A stretch of 64,000 nt of DNA. Source: Linyphia triangularis (Eukaryota; Arthropoda; Arachnida; Araneae; Linyphiidae). Positions 10,400 through 23,009 of the stretch are shown here, in pieces (position 1 is the first letter of the stretch; every line of letters begins with the position of its first letter). A program made the position numbers and the translations under genes. The notes under the pieces are model-generated. The model was not told the DNA's origin. It searched no databases and saw nothing but the letters and a program-made list of their open reading frames with translations. Location of the stretch: NCBI GenBank assembly GCA_963978545.1, contig OZ021727.1:58044487-58108486 (forward strand). Direction: 5' to 3'.

Positions 10400-12440
10400 C
10401 AGATGTTTTTGAAACAGATATTTTGAAACAATGTTCAAGTTTCTGTCAGAATTGGTCAATCTTCCACAACTCCTGTTTCCGACATTTTTCAGTTACTCTA
10501 ATTATAACTGGTATAAATATTCATATGTCTTAAGACATTACTCCGGCAAATATTGAGTCAAAAAAGTGAGGTATTAGATGTAATGGGTAGGAACAGACTA
10601 ACGATTCCACTGAAGTTGGTTAATTTTCATTTTTAGAGAATAATTACAAGAAATCTCAAGCCATGATTATAAAGAGCTTCCGTTCAACAAATGCGAAAAC
10701 GAAAAAAATGGTAAGTTCATTTTGAGATTTTTTCCCCGTTTTTTTTCTTTCTCTCAAGGTTTGCAGAATAACACATAATCCAGTATTTTTCTTTCGTTTT
10801 TATGTCTTGTAGCACAAATACAAAAAAAATATAGCTGACTTCAGTATATCTCCATCCTAAATGTTAGATGTTGAATAAATCGAAAACTTATTAAATGATG
10901 CCAATTTCACTACAGTCCATAAATACCTAAATATAGGAAAGTAATTCTTTTTAATTAATTTTTTGAAAATCTTTTACTTTATTCCCCCCCCCCCTAATTA
11001 TATTGAGGTCACACTAAATTAAAGCTTCAGATGATGTAATTTCATAACTGTATCAATTGTGAGATTAGATAGAATTTTTGTAAACACAAATTTTAATGCA
11101 AAATACCAATTCACCTCCTCGTCGATGTTGTGATACCGAAATTAACAGTTTGGTACATAAGCAAAAATAAAGTAAATGCCGATGAATAGTTTTCTGCTAA
11201 ATTAGTTCATCTCTTTAAAACATCTTTTAGATTCAAAAAAATAAATTGTAATTTAATTCATAAATCAATTCAACAATGAAAGGATTAAAAGTTAGACCAT
11301 TCTTCCCATTCATATTCACTCACCATTTTACACAATTCAAAATACCACGACTTATAATCCCATCTTACCATCAAACCGTCCCAAACCTTCATTTCACCAA
11401 GACCAATGAAAGCCTGTCAGTCATCTAGACCAACAAAGCGTCTTCAGATACATCCCAATCCCATCACCAATCCAACTGGCAGGTGGCATGATTAGCGACG
11501 CATACTTTTCCTAAAATTGATTTTGCAAGCGCTACTTTTAACACAACACCACCACGTCTGTAGACATCTACCGTTTTTCTACCTTTTTTTTATTATGTAT
11601 ATTTTTTCCTTCACACCCCATCTGGTCGGAAACTTTAACCTGTTTACTCAAGCAGTCCTTCTTTATTGGAGATGCCTGCTTCACTATGTTGACTCGACCA
11701 CCAACGCCTTAAATGGCACTTCGATTTTATCCAACTCTCTGCGGGACCTGCACTGGTCCCCTTTTCCCCTCCCTCTAGAAAAACACAAGGCACCCCACGC
11801 ATGGGCCAATTTCAGAAGGGTGTTAATAAGATTTGAACTTTTCTGGAGGAATGATGGCTCGATTGATTAGGGTTTGGAGGGTTGGTGGGTGTAATTTGAA
11901 TTCGTGTGTATTGGTATTGAAAAAGCTGTTCAGACTTATATGTTTCGCTAGTGTATAATGCATACGTAGGATTTCTTATGATGTTTGTTTTAAAGAATGC
12001 GTAGTTTTAAAATGTTCGATTCTAATTTAAATTAGCTCAAGGGGTGTAAAAAAGCAGTAAAATTCACAGGAAAGAAGAAGGTTATGCTTTTTGAATTATT
12101 CATTTAAACCAAAAATTAATGCATAACTATTAGTTAATGTTTAAGTATAAATTCCAATTATTGTTGTTGGAAAATCAAGCCTTAACACCCCCCCCCCTCA
12201 CCCCATCTCCCTGTAAATAATCCTGAGTACACCCATGGTTAGTAGAATTATATATGTTTTTTCCAGAATCGATGGCAACAATGAAATTATAAATTTTAAA
12301 ATGAATTTCAAGTTTATGTAAAGAATTTTAAACATGCATTTGAATTAAAAATACCATACTAAATTTTAAGAGAATTTTTCAGTATACACCTGATATTTTT
12401 CAGTCGATATTTCACTTCATATTTTATAGGAGGGGAAAAA
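9241..12440. other. AT-rich intergenic stretch with an (AT)n microsatellite
   Basis: Nothing recognised except the (AT)n run at about 10307-10396 and C-runs at 10984-10994 and 12188-12197. A segment around 11640-11880 is GC-richer and unique; an open frame there starts without ATG and shows no motif. Confidence 0.5.
10307..10396. repeat. (AT)n microsatellite
   Basis: About 45 uninterrupted AT dinucleotides. Confidence 0.95.
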
Positions 12441-12451
12441 ACGACCAAACA

Positions 12452-12601
12452 AAAACATCTCTGTAAAAAGGCGCCAAGTCACACAAACATTTTTGTAGCT
12501 AGAAATTTAGGCCTATGCAGGGGAATTATGGCTTTGAGAAGAACTTTTCAAGGCTATAATCATTGCATAAAGAACATGGTGCCTTTTTACAGAGATGTTT
12601 T
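12452..12601. mobile_element. Short inverted-repeat element (150 bp foldback)
   Basis: 25-bp arms at 12452-12476 and 12577-12601 are inverted copies with one mismatch (GGCGCC versus GGCACC). Their core is ACATCTCTGTAAAAAGG. About 100 bp lie between them. Weaker pairing extends outwards (CAAACAAA versus CCAACAA). The size suits a MITE. No clear TSD was found. Confidence 0.7.
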
Positions 12602-13006
12602 GTTGGGATTTCACTTTTTTTAAGGTACTAATTTAAAGTTTATTACTTATCTGCGCAAAAATAATTAGTTTTAAAATGTTTTCATAGTTTTTAAGCTTAC
12701 AAGAAACTTCCTGGGATTGAAAGGATTAAGCATACATGTTTATTTTTTTTCTTGTTTTTTGTACTTATTATACAGTCGACCGTTGACAAACTTTTTGTTG
12801 AAGGCCAACTACTAGAGCTATATAATTAGCCGATTCCTTTATTCTTTTAATTATTATTTGGTTGTAAGGAAGTTTTAAAAAACGTTCTTAACAACATCCA
12901 ATTAGCAGAGAATTACATGAAATTTTTCTAAGAAAGTTAAATTTACCGGACCTCAATTCATGACATACTTTTGTATTCAATATGAATGATGACAATAAAA
13001 AACTAC

Positions 13007-14080
13007 TAGGGGGCTCCGCCCCCTGCTCGCTGATGCTCGCCAACCCCCTGGATTGCTATGCAATCCCCTTGGCTCGCTTTGCTCGCCTCAAAGTGAAGCA
13101 TTAAAATATGCCCTAGCAAAAAGCTATCTCAGCTGCATAATGCCATGAAATTGAAAACATTTTGTTAATTATGAAGAGCCAGAATACTTGCCACGTCATT
13201 ATACTACTGCTGTCGAGACGCGTTAAGCAGGGACAGTGTGACAACGTAGTAGAAAGTTCTTGCAAAACAACAAAAATAAACAGTATCGTACATATATTTA
13301 AAAAAGATGGTTATTTCATTGAACAATTAAAATTTACGGGCTGGTATCGTATGAAGCGCTAAAATAATTAAAGTTGTTTATAGAAATTTCTTAACGAAGC
13401 AATCATACGTTCGCATAATCTTTTTGCGATACTTAGAAAATAAAATAAACAGCCAATTATCCGGCATTCAATCAACAGGCATTTTTTGAAAATCAAATTT
13501 GGCGAGAAAATTAACCCTATTCCGCCAAAAGTTTTTTTTAATATCATATGAGATTTTGAAGTTGAGTGGATGGTTTTGTTCATTAATTTGATAGTTTTCA
13601 ATTCGATAGCTGAATTTGCACTGATTAGAAATGAATATAGGTTCAGATTTACTGCACAATGTCTCTCAGCGACTTTTTGAAAGTTGGCGATTTAGCGCTG
13701 AATGCAACCCGGCGACCTCCGGAACATGTTCAGCAGATAACTTTTCCGAAAAGTCTGGTTTATCCGAAATTCTAATCCAAAAGAAATGTACACACCTAGG
13801 ATCCATTTATTCTTACATCATCGTAACTATTAAATCAATACGTTTTAAATAGGCAATAATTTCTATCTGTAGACTGTAATTAGAAAAACAAAATATAGCG
13901 AATCCAAGTTGTTGCTGTTGCCAGTTGTATTAGTCAAATTTCAAAAGATATATTGTGATTGGCTGGATTGCTGAATTTGGAAATTCGTGCATAAAGTACA
14001 TTTAGAAGATCATTGCCATTCTGCTCACAGAAATACAGCCGAATTTGGACGTTACGCAAGAGAATTATATATATAGATTT
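13007..14080. mobile_element. Non-autonomous repeat starting with a GC-rich foldback
   Basis: This ~1.07-kb unit begins CTACTAGGGGGCTCCGCCCCC, a tight hairpin, followed by CTCGCTGATGCTCGCCAACC and GGCTCGCTTTGCTCGCC. It runs through unique sequence and finishes with GCAAGAGAATTATATATATAG. The GC-rich 'gggggctccgccccctgctcgc' opening and the TATATATAG end are familiar from arthropod interspersed repeats, but I cannot assign a class. No coding motif is visible. Boundaries are approximate. Confidence 0.5.
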
Positions 14081-15301
14081 TAAATAAATAGTTTATCCAG
14101 ATCTGCAAAAAAAAAAAAGCTGACAAAGGGGGAATAATAATAGTTGGCGATCATTTCATAGGCGATAAGATATCGCCAATGGTCAAATTTTATAATGCGA
14201 AGTACACTTTTTATTATTTCTTGATTTTAGAGGCTTTATGGTGTGAGGTGAGTTGTTCCTCTATTTATATATGTTAAGAGCTACTAGTATTCTAAGTTTT
14301 ATAATTCTAACCCCAATAAAAATGTATTAGAATTGAGATTCAAATTTTTCAAACATTGTCCTCTAGGGGATTTGGAGTGGAAAATCTCGATTTTTAGATT
14401 TTTTCCTTTGTATGCATGTTAAATCTTACAAGCATACTAAATTTTATAGTTCTAGCTCTGCTATAAGTACCTTAGTAATTTGATGATCAGTGAGTGAGGT
14501 TTGAGTGGATTTCAAAATATGTCGTTTTCTACCGTTTTCGAATTTTATTAACTCGACAATCAATATAATTGAAGACTTGAAATTTAGGGGTCTTACTAAA
14601 GTGGTAAAAAGAAACAGTAAAAAATATTTCATCTCTCAGGCGTACTGTAATAAACGGATATGAGAGGTCAAAATACTGCTGAGTGGCTTCCGGTAAAAGA
14701 TGAATGACAGTGAACTTGGCGCTAGATTGGGCTATAAAAAACATCCAAATTAGGATCGAATGTACAGCCAGTATATTTTACAACAAAAAATATACTTATA
14801 GATTTGTGCTATTTTTTTTAAAGTTATTTATTTTGGCAAGTAATCAATTTTAAAATTGATAGAGGTCCCTTTTCAACATCAAACAATATAAATCCATAAA
14901 TCCTGGCAGAGCTTCAGAAACAAATAAAAATGTCAAGAATTTTTATAAAACTTAAATAAAACCAAAAACTATTAAAACTCTAGTAAATTCCAATTTAAAA
15001 ACCCAAAATCAAATTTAAAAGTTATAATATTCTAATACAACTAACCCCCACCCCTTAAGAAAGTGTTATGCAAATCAAAGTTCGGTCTATATTTCCAGTT
15101 GCTATATTGAAGTAATTGGGATGTATCTTTCCCTTAATGTTAAATATATTTATAGGATATTATTCCACGTAATTTTTTTTATTTGATACTAAAAAAATTA
15201 CAATGCGAACAATATGTTTGTTAAGTTACTTCGAAAAGAACATAGTCTTCCATACTAACTAGCAAGATTTAACTTACCATTAAGTATACGAAATGTTAAA
15301 T
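14081..15301. other. AT-rich sequence, nothing recognised
   Basis: No shared repeat, structured RNA or supported coding region. Confidence 0.5.
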
Positions 15302-15315
15302 ACCCATCTCCTACG

Positions 15316-15452
15316 AAGACAGCGATTGCGGGTTCGAGTCCCGTGTTAGGCATGGGTGTTTGTAAATGTATGTTGGCTTGTCTAATGACGAATGTTTCGT
15401 CGCATTATAGCCCTCGTGTTGCTGACGGCGCCAGATAATCTAAAAACAACCA
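15316..15452 (+). mobile_element. tRNA-derived SINE, 5'-truncated, with 14-bp TSD
   Basis: Same family as the SINE at 929-1105. The 5' part including box A is missing. The copy starts just before box B (GGTTCGAGTCCCG) and runs to AACAACCA. ACCCATCTCCTACG at 15302-15315 and 15453-15466 is a perfect duplication, so this truncated copy itself inserted by target-primed integration; it is not a full copy decayed later. Confidence 0.88.
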
Positions 15453-15466
15453 ACCCATCTCCTACG

Positions 15467-16714
15467 CAAACGTTCAGGATTTCATACACAAGCAAAGGAA
15501 CTTTTAAACTGCTTTTACAACCGATAACACTAGTTTCTATGACATTGCTCAAATATCCTTTAAGTACTTGTTAATACTCTAAACATTATTCGATAAACCA
15601 AAAACAAGAGCTTAAACGATTGACCCTTTTACAGTTTTTGCAAAGAACACATAGTATTAAAAAAAATCTTCAATTTCTAATCATACCCTCATTTAAATCC
15701 ATGTTTTATCCTTCATATTTAAATTTGTGAAGGGCCCCTTCAATCTTCCCACAAATTGCATTCCAATCTCCCAAAGTTGCTTTTTGTACGATGTAGATAA
15801 CCCCTCTCGGTAGAGAAATAGGTGAATCCTCTTTCCTCTGATGAAGGGAAGTCCGCTTGCACATATCCCTTATCTCTCTCTCTACCCTCGTTAGAGAGGA
15901 TTATGGTACACTAAAGTGATGAAAAGGAGCTCCAAGTGGACTCATCATTTTCATCCCTCTTCTCTTCCGTCTCTCCATCCTCCTTTTTTTTCCAAGAGAG
16001 AGAAGAGTTGCGTTCTTATATCTGTATGCGTGGTGGTGTGGCCCGAGATATGTCTATATCTATGTATGTAAGCCCTGTGTATTTTCCGCTTTGTTCAATT
16101 CGATTGGAATATAGATTGTTATGGGAGGATTGGACCAGCTGGGCATCTCTTTTTTTAAGGGAGGTTTTCTGTTTCTGGAAAGAGTTTTGGACGATAGCCA
16201 CGGGAGTGGATGAGTAGAAGCTTTTGGAGATAGAGTGGGATTTTGGATTAAAATATTTATTTTTTAGTTTTTTTAAACTATACATTGTAGTCTCTAGTAA
16301 AATCAACCTTAAAGTGCTCTATTTTTTAAAACTAATCGAAATATTCTTTTAATAAAAGTTTTAATCGTACAAAACTTTTCAATCATATTTTCTTAAATAG
16401 GTATACTTTCTGGCATTGTGTAGTTATATCAACTAACATTTATTTCGACACTACTATCCTTGAAACCGTTTAGCACGATATTATATTGCGTTTTCAGTAA
16501 TATCCAAGGATTGTTGAAAATATATATATTTTTTTTTTAAATAGAAATTCAGAGAAGATTAAGTGTCAACACTCTGGAACTATAAACATGGCAAGAGACA
16601 TTTTATTTACTTCATAATACAGTTATTTTCTATTAGTTAATATTTTTATATTTGTGAAATGACTGCCAATACTTGAACAAATCTACTAAACAAATATTGG
16701 ATCCTACATTTTTA
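15467..16714. other. Unique intergenic sequence
   Basis: Around 15780-16220 the sequence is GC-richer, with CTCTCT-rich tracts and GAGAGAGG, but no gene is recognisable. Confidence 0.45.
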
Positions 16715-16761
16715 TACCACCATAAAGATGTCTAACAACATTGTTAGACATTTTTATGGTA
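16715..16761. repeat. Short near-perfect hairpin (47 bp)
   Basis: The left arm contains ACCATAAAGATGTCTAACAA and the right arm TTGTTAGACATTTTTATGG. They are separated by CA, which gives a hairpin of about 21 bp with an almost absent loop. Confidence 0.75.
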
Positions 16762-16801
16762 CTTTTCATTTAATATTGACTAAACAACATTAAATGAAAA
16801 G
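16762..16801. repeat. Second adjacent hairpin (13-bp perfect arms)
   Basis: CTTTTCATTTAAT (16762-16774) pairs perfectly with ATTAAATGAAAAG (16789-16801) across a 14-base loop. It directly abuts the previous hairpin. Confidence 0.75.
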
Positions 16802-17837
16802 TTTGTTTGTTAAAATTTGGTCATGAAATCGATATTTGTGATTTATTAGATTAAAATTATTTTAGTTAATTTAGTTCTTTACAACTCGTTCTTGAACAAT
16901 TTTAGTCCATAAAGTAGCAAAACTTAAGATTTTTTAAACGATATCAGAACTTATCCTAATACGCAGACACTTAAGTGTCGGTTTCTTATAAACTATACAG
17001 TAGCAGAATACCATGTTACGAAATTTTAGTATTTTTATCTTTGAACAAAGACTATTTATCCAGTCATTTTAAGTCAAACATAAGACCAATTGCAATAAAC
17101 GCTTTCAAAGACTTGTAAACTCAGAAAAATGTCCTGAACAACATATCAGCATCAAGATAAATTAACAATATCTAGTTACATAAAAATGGTGAAAAGCCTT
17201 TATATTGGTCGTTGTCTTTAATTTATATTGTAATCAATTTAATTCTTATAATTAATTCCATATGGCTGCAAATTAATACAAAGTTAATTCTTTTAAAACA
17301 AAGTTTTACTAATTGCAAATGTGTAGTACTTAAACAATAACCTCATTACAATAGCATTGAAATATTTTTAGAAATATATTTTATTTCATTCCTGTTCATA
17401 ATCATATAACTTTTAAAAACAATCTGTATGAAATCACAATATATATTCCATTTCCTAAAAATTGAAAATGTGTACCAAAAACAATTCATACTAACTTTGA
17501 TGTTAAAAAATGAAAGCATTCTGATGCAAACAATAAAAAAAGTATCCATCTAGTGAAAAGAATTATACACTGTTATTACATTCGGTGGTGGAAGGGTTTC
17601 ACAATTATTTCAAATAAACCTCAAGGAATCATTTTAAATGAATGAGTCCGTCTTTTTGGTGGTTTACATACCAAGATGAACTTTCTTGGATGCATTAATC
17701 ATCTTATGAAAAATTTGGTTTAAAATATTATTGATCAGGTGTATGTCATAAATACAGAGGCCAATATTCATAAAGGGAAGACGAAATATTATTGAAAATT
17801 CTAGCTTTAAAAAACAAAATGTTACAGATTTTCTTCT
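16802..17837. other. AT-rich sequence, nothing recognised
   Basis: No supported gene or repeat. Confidence 0.5.
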
Positions 17838-17985
17838 CAGTGGAATAATGACACTGGATTACAAAATAAATACTTTTATTCTTCACTATGATTCTTCACA
17901 AAGACTTACACAATACTTTAAACAGCAGTAGCAAATTACATTGAAGTTCAAACCAGAGCTTCCAATCATCACGACTCAACAGCAG
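17838..17985 (+). repeat. Interspersed repeat family U, copy 1
   Basis: Shares with 41395-41560 the ordered blocks GACACTGGATTACAAAA, an AAATAAATNNTTNTATT stretch, GAAGTTCAAACCAGAGCTT (TTTCAGCTCAAACCAGAGCT in the other copy) and CGACNNAAGCAGC-like sequence. Both copies read in the same direction. The class is unknown. Confidence 0.6.
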
Positions 17986-18539
17986 CAAAAACACGACATC
18001 GGTAGCTTGAAATAATTATTTTGCCTGGCTATACGAGATGCCGTTTTAAATTTAAAGGACTTAAAAGAATATAAGGAATCACCTGATATATTTTTAAGAA
18101 GAACCTCCAAGTAGAAGCATTTGGAAACTGTAATCTTTATTAACTTTCTCTGAAATAAATGCCACCACAGCTGCAAGACACAATTTATGTACAAAAAGAC
18201 AATGTATGAGTACTTCCAAGATATAAAAAACATTAAGTTGTCTGGTCCAGTAGTTTCTACAGCATGTTTCAAAAAGGTCTACATGTTGTACTTTGAAAAA
18301 TATAATTTTTAAGAGCTGCTGATAAACTTTTGAAATAACCTTCTCTAACTTTTTTTAAAATAAGTTTTTTTTTATTTTGATAAACTATTGAATAAACTTT
18401 TTAAAACTGTAAATGTAAACTTACTCATTTCAAAATCGAAAAGCAATTTACTTTTACGTTTTATTACGCGTTTGAATAGTGTTCTATCTATTTCATAGTT
18501 CGTTTTCCGAGACCCTTCAAATAATAATAATAATAATAA

Positions 18540-18760
18540 TAAAAATTGTTTTAATCAGAATAAATCAAAGATATTTGGATGAGGATGTGAGTGTGACTTT
18601 CATTTTTAATAAATAAATTTTGAAACGTAGTTCGCGGTACATTTTATTGATAGAAATATTTTGGATATTTAAAATGAATATAAAGGATTTATATCAAAAA
18701 CTTTTTTTGTATAGGTTATATTATTTTCTGTGAATTTTTCTTAAAAACTAATAAAAAATA
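18540..18760 (+). repeat. Degraded relative of the hAT element at 1935-2636
   Basis: Segments ATCAGAATAAATCAAAGATA, TTTGGATGAGGATG and GGTACATTTTATTGATAGAA follow the same order as ATCAGAATAAATAAAATACA, CTTGGATGTTAAAGG and CGCATATTTTGCTGATAGAG in the element at 1935-2636. Neither terminal repeat is seen here. A short (AAT)n lies just before it (about 18520-18541). Confidence 0.5.
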
Positions 18761-19748
18761 TCAACATTCCTTACACTTGTATACCTAACATCATGAGTCT
18801 CAGCACAACTCAGTTTGTATCGCAATCGATTGTTTCAGTTTATAAAGTTTTTAATGCATTTTCTATGGTCAATTGTTTCTTGCTCTTGGAAGCATTCATT
18901 TTAAATTTTTTTTGCCAATTTAGTGTCCACAAACACTAACAATCATTAGTTTAAACATTAGATGTGACTCCATATAAGTGAAGCTGTGTGGTTGTGGTGG
19001 GGGGGGGGGGGGGTCCTGATACATGTGTTGGATTGCTAGTGGATTTGGTGCGGCCGTGCCCATTTTAAGAATGTTGCAAATACTTGAACATGCCTGCTTA
19101 AGTTTGAAGTCATGGATTGAGAATGAAAGCATGGCTTTCCCGAAAGAACTTTTCGTTTTCTCACTTGACTTTAGATTTAGTTTTAAATAAAGATTTTTTT
19201 TTTTAATTATACATTAAAAAACTTATTAGAGAGGGAACACCGTTTTCCTAAATAAAAAGATAATGGGACACCGTTCCCCAAGCGTTCGCCCTCCAATACC
19301 CTCCTGACTTCTCAAATCTATAGAGGGTCAAAATATGTGACTCTATTTATTCAAGAAAAGTGCACAGGCTAGAACAATGAAAAAGAAAAACTAACAGTTG
19401 GTCAAGATTTCATATTTATTGATCCGCCATTAATTTTCCAGACACGTACCGTCGCTTTTGAAACGCAAGTGAATCATTGTATGATATATATTCAAATACG
19501 AACTTTATAATTACCTATCTATCATTATTATTTGACAAATTACTGTTCTTAGAAAATCTAACAAACCAGGTCAGTGAAATGTGGTTTAAGCAGGAAAATG
19601 AAACAGTGGCATAGCAAGCATTTTATAATCCATTGGAGATACTTTAATGCATCTTCATGGACCACTTGTGGCTACACCTTGTGACCACCAAGGGGCCATG
19701 ACCAAGATCACTTGAAATACAGTTCTTGAAAAATAAGCGTTGGTTTGA

Positions 19749-20062
19749 AGCGTTAGTCACTAGACGGCGGCTGATTTTTCTGCCACCCGGCGGCAGTACA
19801 GAAAAACAAAAATCAAGCATCACCGTATGCCCCCCCCCCCCTTTTTTTTTACATAATTTTAATTTGTTTATAATAGTATGTGTTTACGGGCCTCTTAGTG
19901 GAGAACACAGTTAGTTCTCTACTAAGTGGTTCGAAGAAACTGTATGAAGAAACTTTCAGAAAGATTGTTTTCATCAAGAATAAATATATGAATAAGTTAA
20001 CTGAATCTCATTTTGATGATTTATTAAGATTGACTATAACAAATACCGTGACTCTATCATAA
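19749..20062 (+). mobile_element. Deleted hAT element, copy 1 (terminus plus transposase C-terminus)
   Basis: It begins AGCGTTAGTCACTAGACGGCGG, passes a GCCACCCGGCGGCAG block, and then reads into the last ~45 codons of a hAT transposase. The order terminus, spacer, C-terminus is the same as in the inverted copy at 23930-24278, so both derive from one internally deleted ancestor. The far terminus is not clearly identified. Confidence 0.7.
19917..20062 (+). pseudogene. hAT transposase C-terminal fragment
   Basis: An open stretch ending at TAA 20060-20062 contains FRKIVFIKNKYMNKLTESHF followed by DDLLRLTITN. This is the conserved end of the hAT dimerisation region (the F.KMK..KN..R..L...HL..LLRL pattern) as found in transposases related to GTF2IRD2/ZBED-like proteins. 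Everything upstream, including the catalytic core, is absent. Confidence 0.75.
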
Positions 20063-21129
20063 AATAAATTGAACAATTCCGACTGCCGAAGTCGCACAGT
20101 TGATATTGATTAAAACCGGGGAATCTGGAGGCAAGATTTAAATATATTTATTAAAATTTAGGTCAAGTCACAGTATCATGTTGGAACTTCTTTTTTAGAC
20201 CTTGATTTATGAAATAATAAAAATTATTATTTCTCAATTATATAAAAAAATCAAATATCAATTGTAGTTTTATAAAGATAAAAAGAATTTCAATATTTGT
20301 ATTCAGTTTTCTAAAACGCTCTATATTGTAAAATTGATAATAATTAAAAATACATATATTAGTGCATTTGGTATAAATATGCGGTCGTATAAGTTTCGAT
20401 TTTTCTGAATTCCACAAAATTGATACCTTATAGTCAAGATACCTTATACCCATAACAATAATGTTAGAAATATATCACATAGTAATTTACAAGATGATCA
20501 ATTTATACTCATATCGACACCTCCAGCTTTATTAGTTCCCTTGGATAATTATAAGATTCTAAGGTTTACGAGGTTTTACTTATATTTATAGCTATAGTAA
20601 TACATCTCCATAAACACTCATTGAATATAGTAATATTCAAAGTTTTAATTCCATCAGATAATTAAATAATTACCAGTTTTCTTCAACAGGCATCATCATA
20701 ATTGTGACTAAACAATAAAGAAATAAATATTACTAGCCTCACTTTCTTTTAAATTCGGTTGGTTAAAATTCCTTCATCTATAAGCAACAAAACTGCAAAA
20801 GTTTCGAAACAATTTTTAGTCAATGTCCTAGAAAGTTTTCATTAGGTCCATGGGTCGAGTGAGTGACTAGCTATCAATCTAAATAAAACCAGTTAATAAG
20901 CCTAAAAGGAACAAAATGAGTAAACAGAAATAAAGTTACCAAAATTAATTTTCAAAATCACTGATATTTTTCATATCGCGATAACGCTATGTTACCAACT
21001 GACATTTTAAATTCCTTTTCACATTTCAACAACCATTTTCGAAAATTAACACTAAAAATGAAACAAGAGGCAGAATAAATTTACATTCAATATCCCTTAT
21101 GAAATGACAGTAAATATATTACGCTTTAC

Positions 21130-22130
21130 ACTCAAACTCTATTGAAATCTGTCCAATAGGAGTTTAAATGGGCGGAGTCCTCCACCAGGCGAAAACAAAG
21201 CCATTGGCGTGCCATGCAGACTTTGACCGTAACTCTTTCTTACGCAATGCGAGAAAAATCAATTTCGAACGAGAGAACATTTTAATTTAAATCTCTTCCA
21301 GACATTTCGCGCCAGTGGAAAATAGCTTTTAAGAGAAGATTGGGGGGGGGGGGGGGAGAGATCGAGTCTTTCTTATTCCAAACATCACAAATTCACTTCT
21401 CAAAAAGATGAGATGCCAGATTCTGTTTTTCTCCAAAAAGAAATAAAAGTGAAGGAATTCAATCAGGCACTTAAAGTATCAAAAGAATGCGAAGGTGGTG
21501 GGAGGCAGCGAGCCACCCAAAATAAATCCTAAGTGATTGATTAATGGATATATATATCTCGTACAACTCAGCCGCGTGCTTTTATCTTTTCAATTTGAGG
21601 AAACCTCGGCAGCCAGCGCCACCATTGTCGTCGAGCGGTACTAAAAAGATTCTCGTCTGACTGCTTCAATTTGAAAAACCTGGATGAGTGTAGAAAAAAC
21701 TAAAGAGTGGGAGAGAGGATATGATAAAAGCAATGAAACCTAAAGTGTACCCGTGCCGGTACACACGTGGAATGAGGGAGGGGGAGGGCAAAGGGAATTG
21801 GTTTCAGGAGAAAAGGGTGCTAATGAAATTGGCTCGGTGATTCTTCTAATGGATTTCCAGCTAATAGCCAGGCTATCTCACTGATATCTGGGATTGCTTT
21901 TTCGCTTGACAGCCGGGGTTTCCTTTCCGTTGATTCGTTTCCTTTTTATTACTATTTATTATTATTACTATTATTATTATTATTATTATTCCGGCTTTGT
22001 TTATTTATTCCCTTCCCCGGAAACTGTCATTGATTGGCTCGACATCATCCAATCAGATGCAATTCTCTTTCCCGCCAAAGTTTCAGTGTTTCTTTGTTCC
22101 TTCAGCTTAATAAGAAATCCTTGGTAATAG
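21130..22130. promoter_or_regulatory. Candidate conserved non-coding block
   Basis: About 1 kb of unique, GC-richer sequence. Features include CACACGTGGAAT, inverted CCAAT boxes (TGATTGGCTCG and ATCCAATCAGATG near 22028-22058), GGGCGGAG, and a TATTATTATTAC microsatellite at about 21948-21991. No transposon sequence or coding motif is seen. A regulatory role is inferred from composition only. Confidence 0.27.
21948..21991. repeat. (TTA)n microsatellite
   Basis: Imperfect TAT/TTA trinucleotide run. Confidence 0.85.
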
Positions 22131-22300
22131 AGTTTCTTTTTATGACTTTTATGCCTTCTTCAAAGAGATGAGATAGATGCATGCTGGTTCTATTATAAGT
22201 ACTTTTTATATTTGTAATGAAAAATTTGTAGTCTTTTTTACACTGCTTGATTAGAAATTATTTTTTGTTAAGAGTTCAAATCTTATGATCCATGTTATAA

Positions 22301-22998
22301 TTAGGGATGTGGAACATCACACAACTTTCAATTACGCTATAGTATTAGTCACCACATTTAAATTTGACCCGTGGAATAGTGTTATTACTATTTTCATATT
22401 TTTATTTATTTAAAATAAATAACCAGTTTGGCAATATTTTTGGCGATAATTCTTACATGGGCAAGGGGAGGGGGGGGGGGGGGAATGGCGAATTTGGCTA
22501 CATACTTTTCGAAAATTCTTATATTATCCTTTCCTGTAAGTGAAACGGAGGCAATGAGAAAAATGGTCGTTGATGAGCAATGCTCAAGGGAAGAGGACTC
22601 TGTATTAAAGACCATCATTTTCAAATTCTTACACCTTTATAGCATTTTCACGGGAGTTTAGAAGGTGGGGATGTTTAAAATATCTTAAAAGGCATTACCA
22701 TAGAGATTTTGATCAAAAGCGTTCGTTTTTGATTTTGATTCAAACTTGATTTTTTCATGTTTTGCGCATGCGGAATTTTGACGGAAACTTACTGCCAGGC
22801 CCCATAGCCTCCACCAACCAGGTCCCCAAATTTGAACATCTTAGGTTAATTTGTTCGGATATTATGCTGATCACTTACACACAGACATAAATTATTTTTA
22901 GACCACTTTTTTGAAGTCGGGATGTTGTTTTTTTTGAAAAGTGGAAAAATGCAAAATGCCCCCAAAAATTTTTTTTTGGGGGGGGGGGGACCGAATAC
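22301..22998 (-). repeat. Interspersed repeat family A, copy 2
   Basis: Reverse-oriented copy beginning TTAGGGATGTGGAAC with CAACTTTCAATTACGCT. It contains TGGCGATAATTCTTACA, GTCGTTGATGAGCAATGCTC and AAGGCATTACCATAGAGATT, and ends near ACCGAATAC. It has no SINE at the position occupied in copy 1. A G-run of 14 (22470-22483) and one of 12 (22978-22989) lie inside. Confidence 0.75.
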
Positions 22999-23009
22999 AA
23001 TAATTAATT

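Noticed and set aside
11517..11870. 117-codon open frame
   Set aside because: No ATG at its start, no domain motif and a composition like the surrounding sequence.
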